A stretch of 5,026 nucleotides of DNA from an uncultured Ruminococcus sp. (GTDB taxonomy: Bacteria; Bacillota; Clostridia; Oscillospirales; Acutalibacteraceae), in contig CALBHM010000424.1 of assembly GCA_937892835.1 (NCBI GenBank), positions 1 through 5,026 of the forward strand, given 5' to 3'. The translations under genes and the position numbers were made by a program. Below the pieces are notes generated by a model. That model was not told the origin of the DNA. It did not search any database and was given only the letters and a program-made list of their open reading frames with translations. The number at the start of each line of letters is the position of its first letter. Position 1 is the stretch's first letter. This document shows, piece by piece, positions 1 through 5,026 of this stretch.

Positions 1-2
1 TA

Positions 3-59
3 GCAAATGATATAATCGAAAAGGCACTTGCTCTTTATTTTGAGCAGGCAAACGTATAA
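3..59 (+). CDS. C-terminal end of an unidentified protein (5' truncated), possibly ribbon-helix-helix
   Basis: An open frame enters from the left edge and ends at TAA 57-59, giving the last 18 residues ANDIIEKALALYFEQANV. It stops two bases before the ribosome site of the next gene, so the two are probably co-transcribed. The pattern of a short turn (AND) followed by an amphipathic helix with Ile-Ile-Glu-Lys-Ala resembles the second helix of ribbon-helix-helix (CopG/Arc type) proteins, but 18 residues are too few to assign a family. The open frame and the spacing support a real gene; the family is a guess. Confidence 0.5.
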   Translation, partial: ANDIIEKALALYFEQANV

Positions 60-74
60 TGGAGGTAAATCAAT

Positions 75-332
75 ATGGAAAACAAGGTTATAGTTCAGGG
101 CAGGGTCATTGAGGTCGCTATGATAAAGGAAACAGGCAGAATGCTTGACTGGTTCGGGGTGAAGATAAGGAAAGCATCTGACGGTTCGGAGGTAGTGGTC
201 GAGTGCGAAGCGAGTGAGCTTGACAAAAGGCTGTTTCCCGATATGAGGATAACTGTGCTTGCTTACCGCACCGATAAGGGTGAGGACGGTGAGCCTGCGG
301 AGCGCATAGTGGCTAAGACTTTGAATTACTAA
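75..332 (+). CDS. Hypothetical 85-residue protein, beta-rich
   Basis: This is a complete small gene with a good ribosome site (GGAGGT, 61-66) eight bases before ATG 75. The product is soluble and highly charged, with no signal peptide and no membrane span. The alternation of short beta-like stretches (VIVQGRVIEV, WFGVKIRKA, SEVVVECEA, MRITVLAYRT) suggests a small beta barrel or OB-like fold, but I do not recognise the family and give no function. It lies 15 bases after the preceding gene, which suggests a two-gene or longer operon whose start is outside the window. Its composition differs from the agr genes: I count 94 G+C in the 180 bases 121-300 (about 52%), against 49 in the 180 bases 661-840 (about 27%) of the response regulator gene. 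Confidence 0.8.
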   Translation: MENKVIVQGRVIEVAMIKETGRMLDWFGVKIRKASDGSEVVVECEASELDKRLFPDMRITVLAYRTDKGEDGEPAERIVAKTLNY

Positions 333-354
333 TTATTTGATATAATATGGTATG

Positions 355-383
355 AGGCTCAACGTGGGTTCACTGTTGAGCCT
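355..383 (+). terminator. Stem-loop, probable terminator of the upstream hypothetical operon
   Basis: AGGCTCAAC (355-363) is the exact reverse complement of GTTGAGCCT (375-383). An inner GTG/CAC pairing (364-366 with 371-373, leaving T374 bulged) lengthens the stem. It starts 22 bases after the stop codon of the 85-residue gene. Only a short run of T (383-385) and then a mixed A/T stretch follow, so the U-tract is weak. A role as terminator is inferred from position and stem strength. Confidence 0.6.
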
Positions 384-455
384 TTATGATTTAAATAGAA
401 TATTTTATTAGAAAAAATTTGTGAAATCTGACTTTGATTATTTTTTAACGCTTTT

Positions 456-486
456 ACAGTTGGTTAAGAAGAATATATCGGTTGTT
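456..486 (+). promoter_or_regulatory. Weak candidate LytTR binding repeat upstream of the regulator gene
   Basis: ACAGTTGGT (456-464) fits the general LytTR half-site pattern (GTT core flanked by A/C-rich and purine/G-T positions). A second GTT core lies 22 bases further on in TCGGTTGTT (478-486), a poorer match. LytTR regulators bind two such boxes about 21-22 bp apart. The pair sits about 50 bp upstream of the -35 box at 539, farther than usual for this class, and it does not match the repeats at 2647-2676. It could easily be chance in AT-rich intergenic DNA. Confidence 0.2.
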
Positions 487-538
487 TTTTAGAGCGTTGT
501 TCTTTATCTACCCAAAAGATATTTATATTTCATAAGGC

Positions 539-567
539 TTGAAATAATTTCATTAATAAGTTATAAT
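539..567 (+). promoter_or_regulatory. Sigma-A promoter for the response regulator / kinase pair
   Basis: TTGAAA (539-544) and TATAAT (562-567) are separated by exactly 17 bases, a near-consensus housekeeping promoter. Transcription would begin near 574, leaving a leader of about 45 bases before ATG 619. The good -35 suggests constitutive expression of the sensing genes, in contrast to the promoter before agrB, which lacks one. The rest of the gap 333-618 shows only AT-rich sequence, the stem-loop at 355-383 and the weak repeat at 456-486. Confidence 0.75.
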
Positions 568-604
568 ATGGTAAAAGCGATTAATCTTATAATCAAATTA
601 ATAT

Positions 605-610
605 AGGTGG
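605..610 (+). promoter_or_regulatory. Ribosome binding site that fixes the regulator start at 619
   Basis: AGGTGG ends eight bases before ATG 619. A longer frame can be opened at GTG 607, but that codon lies inside this ribosome site and has nothing suitable before it. The ATG also begins the canonical receiver N-terminus MKIAICDDE. The start at 619 is therefore preferred. Confidence 0.8.
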
Positions 611-618
611 CAACAAAA

Positions 619-1326
619 ATGAAAATTGCAATTTGTGATGATGAACAACTGTTTTTAAATAAATTAAAACAAGAGATATCTGAAATTCTGGTTGATTATG
701 ATTATGAAATTATGGAATTCAATTCAGGTGAAGATTTTTTGAGTACATATAAAGAGCAGGAATATGATATTATTATTCTTGATATTGAAATGAATGGAAT
801 AAACGGTTTAGATACAGCTCGTGAAATTCGCAAAACAGATCGAAGTACAGTTATAGCTTTTCTCACGAGTTATGAAAGCTTTGCAGTTCAAGGATATGAG
901 GTTAAAGCAGAACGATACATATTAAAACAGCAGCCGTCCAATATGTATAGGGATCAATTGACGTCACTATTTAGAGAATACAGATTAAAGCATAAAATGT
1001 TTGTTTATAATAATGTGAATAAAGCTTTTTCAGCAAGATTATCTGATATTCAGTATTTTGAGGTATATGTAAGAACAATAATCGTTCATGTTTTTGATGG
1101 TGATAATAAGACTTTTAATTATTACGGCAAACTTTCCGAACTTGAGGAATTATATGTGTCGGATGGATTTGTCAGAGCCGGCAAAAGCTATTTGGTTAAT
1201 ATATCTAATATAAAGCATATAGATAAAGATGGAATGTATATGCTGAATGGGGATTTTATATCAATGGGACGTTCGGTCAGAACAAAAGTTGTTGAAGCCT
1301 ATATGGATTATCTTTCTGGAAGGTGA
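619..1326 (+). CDS. LytTR-family response regulator (AgrA-like)
   Basis: This is a 235-residue cytoplasmic two-component regulator. Residues 1-120 form a receiver domain with the acidic pair D7/D8, the phosphoacceptor D55 in IIILDIEM, T83 and the conserved K103. The usual Lys-Pro is here Lys-Gln-Gln-Pro (103-106). Residues about 130-232 form a LytTR DNA-binding domain, recognisable by IQYFEVYVRTIIVH, the FVRAGKSYLVNISNIKHI stretch and the terminal ISMGRS segment. Length and order match AgrA/ComE-type regulators. The gene ends overlapping the ribosome site of the kinase gene, so the pair is translationally coupled. By family knowledge it is phosphorylated by the adjacent GHKL kinase and binds paired boxes about 21 bp apart; the repeats at 2647-2676 are the obvious candidate target. 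Strongly AT-rich compared with the first gene pair. Confidence 0.92.
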   Translation: MKIAICDDEQLFLNKLKQEISEILVDYDYEIMEFNSGEDFLSTYKEQEYDIIILDIEMNGINGLDTAREIRKTDRSTVIAFLTSYESFAVQGYEVKAERYILKQQPSNMYRDQLTSLFREYRLKHKMFVYNNVNKAFSARLSDIQYFEVYVRTIIVHVFDGDNKTFNYYGKLSELEELYVSDGFVRAGKSYLVNISNIKHIDKDGMYMLNGDFISMGRSVRTKVVEAYMDYLSGR

Positions 1327-1331
1327 TAACA

Positions 1332-2633
1332 GTGGGGGATATATTTGCTCAAATTATTGAGATGCTGAACATAATGGCTGAAATGAGTATTATTTTTACA
1401 TATTTTTCAAAGGTGCTGAAGAAAAAATACAATTGTAATACAGTATATATAACAGCATATTTTTTGTCGGTAATTGCATTGTTTATAGTTGTATCTGCTG
1501 CAGCTGCGCCAATGTCATTAATGACAACAACAGTTTGTATTCTTTTGATATTGAGTATAACGATTTATTCCGAAAAGCTTATTATTAAATTATTTTATGT
1601 ATTTATTTACGTTATGATAATATTTATCGCCGATCCCATTCTTATGGGCATTATGTATTTACTGAGGTTAGGAAGTCCGAATGAAGCTCTTGAAACAGGA
1701 ATTGAGCGTATATTGGGGATGGTTGGAACAAAATTTTTGTACTTTTGGATGGTATTGATTGTAAGCAGAGTTTTAATGAAAAAAGTTAAAGAAATACCTA
1801 TATGGCATTGGATCTCAATTATTTTAATGCCAATAATCAGCATCGTTGTACTGTGTTCAATTTTCATTTCTATAGCAGTAACCAATAATACTCACAATAT
1901 GATTATATATCTTATATCAATATTGGGAATGGTCTATATAAATGTTGTAATGTTTAATTTCTTTGAAAGCTATTCAAAACAGATGAAACTTGCATTTATG
2001 GAGACAGTAGCAGAACGAGAAGCTGAAAATTACAGAGGATTAAGGTTATCTTATGCTGAAATGCAGAAATTGAAGCATGACTTTCAAAATGAATTGGCTG
2101 TATTAAAAAATATGATTGAAAATAGATGCTATGAGAGTGCAGATAAGCATATATCAGAGGTGTCAGATTTTATTAATAAATCAGCAGCAATATGCTATAC
2201 GGGAAATGAAGCTGTCGACTCGCTTATTAATATAAAGATCAAGCAGGCAGAGGCATATAACATTAAAATTGCAACAAAAGTACACTTATTTACTGAAATG
2301 AATTACAATTCGTTGGAATTGTGCCGAATTATAGGCAATGCACTTGATAATTCTATTGAAGCCTGCTGCAAGGTTGAAATTCAAAAACGTTTTATTTATA
2401 TATCTTTTAAAGAAATAAATGATAATGTATTGCTGGAAATATCAAATTCGTCATGTATAGCCGATACGGAGTGGCTTGTCAGCACAAAGTCGGACAAGGG
2501 TATGCATGGATATGGAATACAAAGTATTTGTTCATCGGCTGAGCGAATAGGGGGAAATGTTAATTTTAAATATGACAATGGTATTTTTACAATGAGATTG
2601 TTATATAATCTTGAAAAAGTCAGAAAACTGTAA
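1332..2633 (+). CDS. GHKL-domain sensor histidine kinase (AgrC-like)
   Basis: This is a 433-residue membrane sensor kinase. The N-terminal half carries about six or seven hydrophobic spans (roughly residues 10-28, 38-57, 63-80, 85-112, 128-148, 158-182 and 189-210), as in AgrC/ComD peptide receptors. A linker follows, then the phosphorylation motif KLKHDFQNEL with H249. The ATPase domain has the N-box NALDNSIEAC starting at N336 and a G-box GMHGYGIQSI at 390-399. The GTG start at 1332 is chosen because GGAAGG (1318-1323) ends eight bases before it; a GTG at 1323 would lie inside that site. The only interruption from the regulator stop is five bases. By family knowledge the kinase binds a cyclic autoinducer peptide outside the cell and phosphorylates the LytTR partner. 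The ligand is inferred from the nearby agrD. Confidence 0.92.
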   Translation: MGDIFAQIIEMLNIMAEMSIIFTYFSKVLKKKYNCNTVYITAYFLSVIALFIVVSAAAAPMSLMTTTVCILLILSITIYSEKLIIKLFYVFIYVMIIFIADPILMGIMYLLRLGSPNEALETGIERILGMVGTKFLYFWMVLIVSRVLMKKVKEIPIWHWISIILMPIISIVVLCSIFISIAVTNNTHNMIIYLISILGMVYINVVMFNFFESYSKQMKLAFMETVAEREAENYRGLRLSYAEMQKLKHDFQNELAVLKNMIENRCYESADKHISEVSDFINKSAAICYTGNEAVDSLINIKIKQAEAYNIKIATKVHLFTEMNYNSLELCRIIGNALDNSIEACCKVEIQKRFIYISFKEINDNVLLEISNSSCIADTEWLVSTKSDKGMHGYGIQSICSSAERIGGNVNFKYDNGIFTMRLLYNLEKVRKL

Positions 2634-2646
2634 ATTCAGATGTTAG

Positions 2647-2676
2647 TTCACGACATAATGCCGGCATTTCACGACA
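2647..2676 (+). promoter_or_regulatory. Tandem 9-bp operator boxes, 21 bp apart (putative LytTR activator site)
   Basis: TTCACGACA occurs at 2647-2655 and again, identical, at 2668-2676. The match extends three bases further with one mismatch (TAA versus AAA). The start-to-start distance is exactly 21 bp, two helical turns, which is the phasing used by AgrA/ComE/VirR-type LytTR regulators. The second box overlaps the place where a -35 box should be for the TATAAT at 2695. This is the classic layout of an activator-dependent promoter. The exact box sequence is not one I can match to a described consensus, so the binding protein is inferred from the neighbouring regulator gene. Confidence 0.7.
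2657..2668. repeat. Perfect 12-bp palindrome filling the operator spacer
   Basis: AATGCCGGCATT is its own reverse complement and occupies almost exactly the 12 bases between the two direct-repeat boxes, sharing its last base with the second box. It is a GC-rich core in otherwise AT-rich intergenic DNA. It has no loop, so it is unlikely to act as a transcription terminator for the kinase gene, and no T-tract follows. It could be a separate dimeric operator or coincidence. Confidence 0.5.
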
Positions 2677-2694
2677 AAACTATTTAAAATACGA

Positions 2695-2700
2695 TATAAT
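2695..2700 (+). promoter_or_regulatory. -10 box of the agrB-agrD promoter
   Basis: A perfect TATAAT with no recognisable TTGACA at the 17-base position (2672-2677 reads CGACAA). Transcription would begin near 2707, placing the two operator boxes at roughly -31 to -39 and -52 to -60. A strong -10, missing -35 and overlapping repeats point to a promoter that needs an activator. It would drive agrB, the small membrane peptide and agrD, and perhaps the exported protein downstream, giving positive feedback. Confidence 0.7.
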
Positions 2701-2733
2701 ATGTGCTATACTCTTGGATGAGGTGATGGATGT

Positions 2734-3278
2734 ATGCTCCACAAAATATCTAAGAGTATGGCGCATTTTTTTGTTGTTCAAAATGTTTCAAAACCTGAGT
2801 ATGAAGCTGTGTATGCATATGGTGCTGAAATTTTGTTATCAACTGAACCAAAACAGTTTTCCCATCACTTATTTTCTTATTAGTTTTTATTTTAATGAGA
2901 AGAACAGCAGGAGGTTATCACGCTGATACTCATATTGGATGTATGGCTATACTTGTTTTGGTTCATTTAGCTTTTGTTATTCTCATCAAGAACATATCAA
3001 CTAATATAACGGTCACATATTCGATCGGATCAATAATTTTTACATCATTATCAGTATATTTTTTTGCACCGGTTGAACATCCAAATAAGCCGCTTAAAGC
3101 AATTGAACGTAATATTTTACGAAAGAAAGCGGTGATATATGTTACGATTATTACAGCTATAGATATAATTTGCATTCTGATTAATCATGTCGAGATATCT
3201 GTATATATTTCGAGCGGATTTTATGTTTCATCGACAGCGATGCTTTCAGAAAAGATTGCCCATCGGGGAGTAAACTAA
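2734..3278 (+). pseudogene. agrB: Frameshifted, internally deleted AgrB-type autoinducer processing protease
   Basis: AgrB is a membrane peptidase that cuts the AgrD propeptide and forms the thiolactone. The start is clear: GAGGTGA (2720-2726), seven bases, then ATG 2734, giving MLHKISKSMAHFF through YAYGAEILLST, a typical AgrB N-terminus. This frame stops at TAG 2881. The remainder is in the -1 frame (open from 2847): SLIFLLVFILMRRTAGGYHADTHIGC and several further membrane spans, ending at TAA 3276. The catalytic pair is present, His in GGYHAD (codon 2919-2921) and Cys in IGC seven residues later, the same spacing as H77/C84 of S. aureus AgrB. Counting from the YG of the N-terminus to the RR before the catalytic loop, about 37 nt are missing compared with S. 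aureus AgrB, exactly where the first membrane span belongs. No intact product can be made without frameshifting; an ATG at 2895 has no ribosome site. Alternatives are a -1 frameshift around AAAA 2850-2853, or an assembly fault. Confidence 0.85.
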
Positions 3279-3279
3279 A

Positions 3280-3459
3280 TTGAGAAATGATGAAAAGTTA
3301 TTCAGAACAGCAGTAACTGCAATTATTATGATTTTGATAAAGGTTGTGTTATCATTGGCAAGTCATAGTATTTATGCAATAACACTTTACCAACCATCAG
3401 AATCGGATAATATATACTCTTATATGGAAGGAGACTTTTTTAATGAAGAAGCTCGGTAA
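3280..3459 (+). CDS. Small single-span membrane protein between agrB and agrD, unrecognised
   Basis: A TTG start at 3280 is preceded by GGGGAG (3265-3270) at a nine-base spacing; it begins one base after the agrB stop. The 59-residue product starts with a charged stretch (MRNDEKLFR), has one hydrophobic span at about residues 11-36 (AVTAIIMILIKVVLSLASHS and onward), and ends in an acidic tail (residues 41-58). The last 17 bases overlap the start of agrD in another frame, so translation of the two is probably coupled. It is too short to be found by a long-ORF threshold, and I do not recognise the family. The tight fit between agrB and agrD suggests a role in peptide export or processing, or simply a device to set AgrD translation; this is inference. 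Confidence 0.65.
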   Translation: MRNDEKLFRTAVTAIIMILIKVVLSLASHSIYAITLYQPSESDNIYSYMEGDFFNEEAR

Positions 3460-3601
3460 GTTATTTAAACTTGGAATATCACTTATAGCTGCTTTATCAG
3501 CAATAGCAGCTATGGGGATTTCAGTAAACGCTTGTCACCTTTGGTTTGCGCAGCCAAAGGTTCCTAAAGAACTTGATGCGTTCAGAAATGAAAATAAATA
3601 A
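3443..3601 (+). CDS. agrD: AgrD cyclic lactone autoinducer propeptide
   Basis: A 52-residue propeptide with a strong ribosome site GGAAGGAG (3426-3433) nine bases before ATG 3443. It has the three-part AgrD plan: a basic amphipathic membrane-binding leader (MKKLGKLFKLGISLIAALSA and on to about residue 28), a Cys-bearing signal core, and a charged tail with the family's hallmark QPKVPKEL (37-44). C31 begins CHLWFA. By analogy with the five-membered Agr ring and the C. perfringens core (Cys-Leu-Trp-Phe-Thr), the mature peptide is predicted to be a thiolactone closed between C31 and F35, with some N-terminal tail such as Asn-Ala. By family knowledge AgrB would do this processing, but the adjacent agrB is broken. 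Reported with high certainty as AgrD; ring boundaries are inferred. Confidence 0.9.
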   Translation: MKKLGKLFKLGISLIAALSAIAAMGISVNACHLWFAQPKVPKELDAFRNENK

Positions 3602-3608
3602 AAACAGA

Positions 3609-3646
3609 ATGGGCATTATGCGGACAAACATTTGCATAATGCCCAT
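3609..3646 (+). terminator. Strong 13-bp stem-loop after agrD, no U-tract (attenuator or RNA-stability element)
   Basis: ATGGGCATTATGC (3609-3621) pairs perfectly with GCATAATGCCCAT (3634-3646) around a 12-base loop. It begins eight bases after the agrD stop and ends seven bases before the ribosome site of the exported-protein gene. There is no T-run downstream on the + strand; the A-rich stretch before it would be a T-run only on the opposite strand, where no gene is seen. It is therefore not a standard + strand intrinsic terminator. It may reduce read-through, mark a processing point, or protect the agrBD transcript 3' end. Confidence 0.45.
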
Positions 3647-3664
3647 AGAAATGGAGTGAAGTAA

Positions 3665-5026
3665 ATGAAGCCTTCTTTTAAAATGAGATTAAAAAGGTCT
3701 GTATCGGCAGTCCTTGCTGCCTCAATGGCAGCATCCGTATTCACGGCTGTTCCGGTATATGCCGAAACAAGTTCGGCAACATATACCTATGACGATTATA
3801 AGGTGGATTATGCTGTAACAAACGAATGGTTTGGCAATCAAAATGTAAACGTTACCTTGACAAATACATCAGATGAGCCAATTCTCAATTGGGCGCTGGG
3901 CTATGATGCAAACGGTGAGATCAGCGGCATATGGAACGGTTATGTTTACAGCAAATCCGATGAAGATTACATAATCAAAAATTTGGGCTATAACTATGAG
4001 ATAGAACCTTATCGTTCGGTAAGTTTCGGATATACTTTATCGGGAAATGAGCTTGAAGCTCCCGAAAGGTTTGAACTTTGCTCAAAAAGAGTTGACAAAG
4101 CGTCCGGTTATGATGTAAAGTTAAATGTAACGGGAGATTGGGGCGATAGTTTTCAGGCAGAACTTATTGTAACCAATACTTCCGATACTGCACTTGAAGC
4201 ATGGAAGCTTGATTTTGACATCACAAATCTTTGGAACGGAAAAATAATCGAATCCAATGATAACGGTTACAGCATTGCAAGCCAAATGTGGACCAATCCC
4301 ATTTCAGGCGGCGGTTCGGTATCAATAGGCTTGACTGCAAATAAAAAGGATTCCGAAGAGCCTGCTGTCAGCAATGTCCGTTTATCTGAAGTGGTGATTG
4401 ACAACAGAGGTTCGACCGATGAACCAACAGTTCCCGGAGAAGAAAAAATCAAGATCACTGCTGATGCACGTTACAATGCAAATGACGGCACAGCCGATAT
4501 TTCCTGGAATACAAATGTCAGCAATGGCACATTTGATGTTATGTATTCGGAAGACAATATCGAATACACACAGATTGCAAGTGTATCGGACGAAAACTCC
4601 TATACATATGCTCTTGGAGATATCTGCGGAACAGTATATTTTAAGGTAAGACAGACAACGGAAAGCGGTCAGGTGGCTGAAAGCCCTGCTGTATCTATTG
4701 ATATTCCCGTGCCTGCTGTTCCCGAAAAACCTGTTGTTGACGTATCAGCCGAATATGATCCCGAAACTGGATATATTGTTGTGTCATGGGAAACAAGCGT
4801 TGACGGCGGTACTTTTGATATTTATGTATCTGTTGACGGCGGAGAATTTTCAAAGATCGGTTCCGTGTCTGATACCACAGCTTTCTCATTTGCTCCCGAA
4901 GTATCGGGCAGCTATGATATAAAGGTTGTACAGACAACAGCCGCAGGAATGATCGGTGAAAGCAGTGTTGTAAATGTGTCCTGCACTATTCCTGATCCCA
5001 TACAGGACATTGATTGGTCTGAAGCA
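3665..5026 (+). CDS. Exported protein with two CBM2-like modules and FN3 repeats (3' truncated)
   Basis: The frame is open from ATG 3665 to the window edge, 454 codons so far, with GGAGTGA (3653-3659) five bases upstream. Residues 1-33 are a Sec signal peptide (basic KMRLKRS, hydrophobic core, VYA|ET cleavage). Residues about 44-140 and 149-246 are two CBM2-like beta domains, marked by VTNEW...VTLTNTSDEPI and VTGDW...LIVTNTSDTAL, with aromatic residues W55, W76, W90 and W159, W180, W190, W209. Residues about 262-346 and 356-440 are fibronectin type III-like repeats that resemble each other (ISWNTNVSNGTFDVMYSED versus VSWETSVDGGTFDIYVSVD, then VRQTTESGQVAES versus VVQTTAAGMIGES). The product should be secreted and could bind polysaccharide; any catalytic, toxin or anchoring part lies outside the window. 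It is 63 bases after agrD with no visible promoter, so it may be co-transcribed and quorum-controlled. Confidence 0.88.
   Translation, partial: MKPSFKMRLKRSVSAVLAASMAASVFTAVPVYAETSSATYTYDDYKVDYAVTNEWFGNQNVNVTLTNTSDEPILNWALGYDANGEISGIWNGYVYSKSDEDYIIKNLGYNYEIEPYRSVSFGYTLSGNELEAPERFELCSKRVDKASGYDVKLNVTGDWGDSFQAELIVTNTSDTALEAWKLDFDITNLWNGKIIESNDNGYSIASQMWTNPISGGGSVSIGLTANKKDSEEPAVSNVRLSEVVIDNRGSTDEPTVPGEEKIKITADARYNANDGTADISWNTNVSNGTFDVMYSEDNIEYTQIASVSDENSYTYALGDICGTVYFKVRQTTESGQVAESPAVSIDIPVPAVPEKPVVDVSAEYDPETGYIVVSWETSVDGGTFDIYVSVDGGEFSKIGSVSDTTAFSFAPEVSGSYDIKVVQTTAAGMIGESSVVNVSCTIPDPIQDIDWSEA

Noticed and set aside
341..346. A TATAAT box just after the 85-residue gene
   Set aside because: No acceptable -35 lies at 16-18 bases upstream, and transcription would start directly into the stem-loop at 355-383.
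607..618. GTG 607 as start of the response regulator
   Set aside because: It falls within the AGGTGG ribosome site that serves ATG 619, and the extra residues are not part of the receiver fold.
2714..2926. A 70-codon + strand frame overlapping the agrB start
   Set aside because: It lies in a third frame relative to both recognisable AgrB segments and has no family resemblance; its only merit is a lucky lack of stops.
2963..3175. Minus-strand open frames opposite the kinase, agrB and exoprotein genes (for example 1607-1885, 2396-2578, 2963-3175, 4267-4458, 4695-4937)
   Set aside because: They are antisense shadows of strongly supported coding regions, with no ribosome sites or recognisable domains.
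4398..4922. Short + strand frames within the exoprotein gene (4398-4649, 4698-4922)
   Set aside because: They are out-of-frame with a continuous 454-codon frame showing a signal peptide and repeated domains.
4398..5026. CRISPR array or short tandem DNA repeat from the similar FN3 segments
   Set aside because: The similarity is at protein level between two domains about 94 residues apart; there are no regularly spaced identical DNA repeats.

Overview
The window is AT-rich DNA from a low-GC Gram-positive bacterium, most likely a gut or rumen Clostridia member of the Ruminococcus type. The evidence is the combination of an Agr-type peptide quorum-sensing locus, strong AGGAGG-like ribosome sites, and a secreted protein with two cellulose-binding-like (CBM2-type) modules followed by fibronectin type III repeats. 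All genes lie on the + strand.

Layout. Positions 1-332 hold the last codons of one gene and a complete 85-residue hypothetical gene. This pair is more GC-rich than what follows and is closed by a stem-loop at 355-383. Positions 333-618 are intergenic and carry a near-consensus sigma-A promoter (539-567). It drives a LytTR-type response regulator (619-1326) and a membrane GHKL sensor kinase (1332-2633), which are translationally packed together. The gap at 2634-2733 contains two identical 9-bp boxes exactly 21 bp apart, placed just upstream of a perfect -10 box that has no good -35. This is the expected architecture of a promoter switched on by a LytTR regulator. Downstream come agrB (2734-3278), an unrecognised 59-residue single-span membrane peptide (3280-3459) and agrD (3443-3601). 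A stem-loop without a T-tract follows, and then the start of a large exported CBM2/FN3 protein (3665 to beyond the window end).

Working model. The kinase senses a cyclic thiolactone made from AgrD, with a predicted ring of Cys-His-Leu-Trp-Phe. It phosphorylates the LytTR regulator, which would activate the repeat-bearing promoter, giving positive feedback on agrBD and read-through into the surface protein gene. The notable twist is that agrB is broken. Its N-terminal part and its catalytic part lie in different reading frames, with about 37 nt missing where the first membrane segment should be, although the catalytic His and Cys are intact. Either this strain has lost signal maturation while keeping sensor, regulator and propeptide, or the protein is rescued by -1 frameshifting.

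The most interesting items are the broken agrB, the 21-bp-phased repeats with a palindromic spacer, the predicted AIP, the overlapping small membrane ORF, and the apparent coupling of quorum sensing to a CBM2/FN3 exoprotein.
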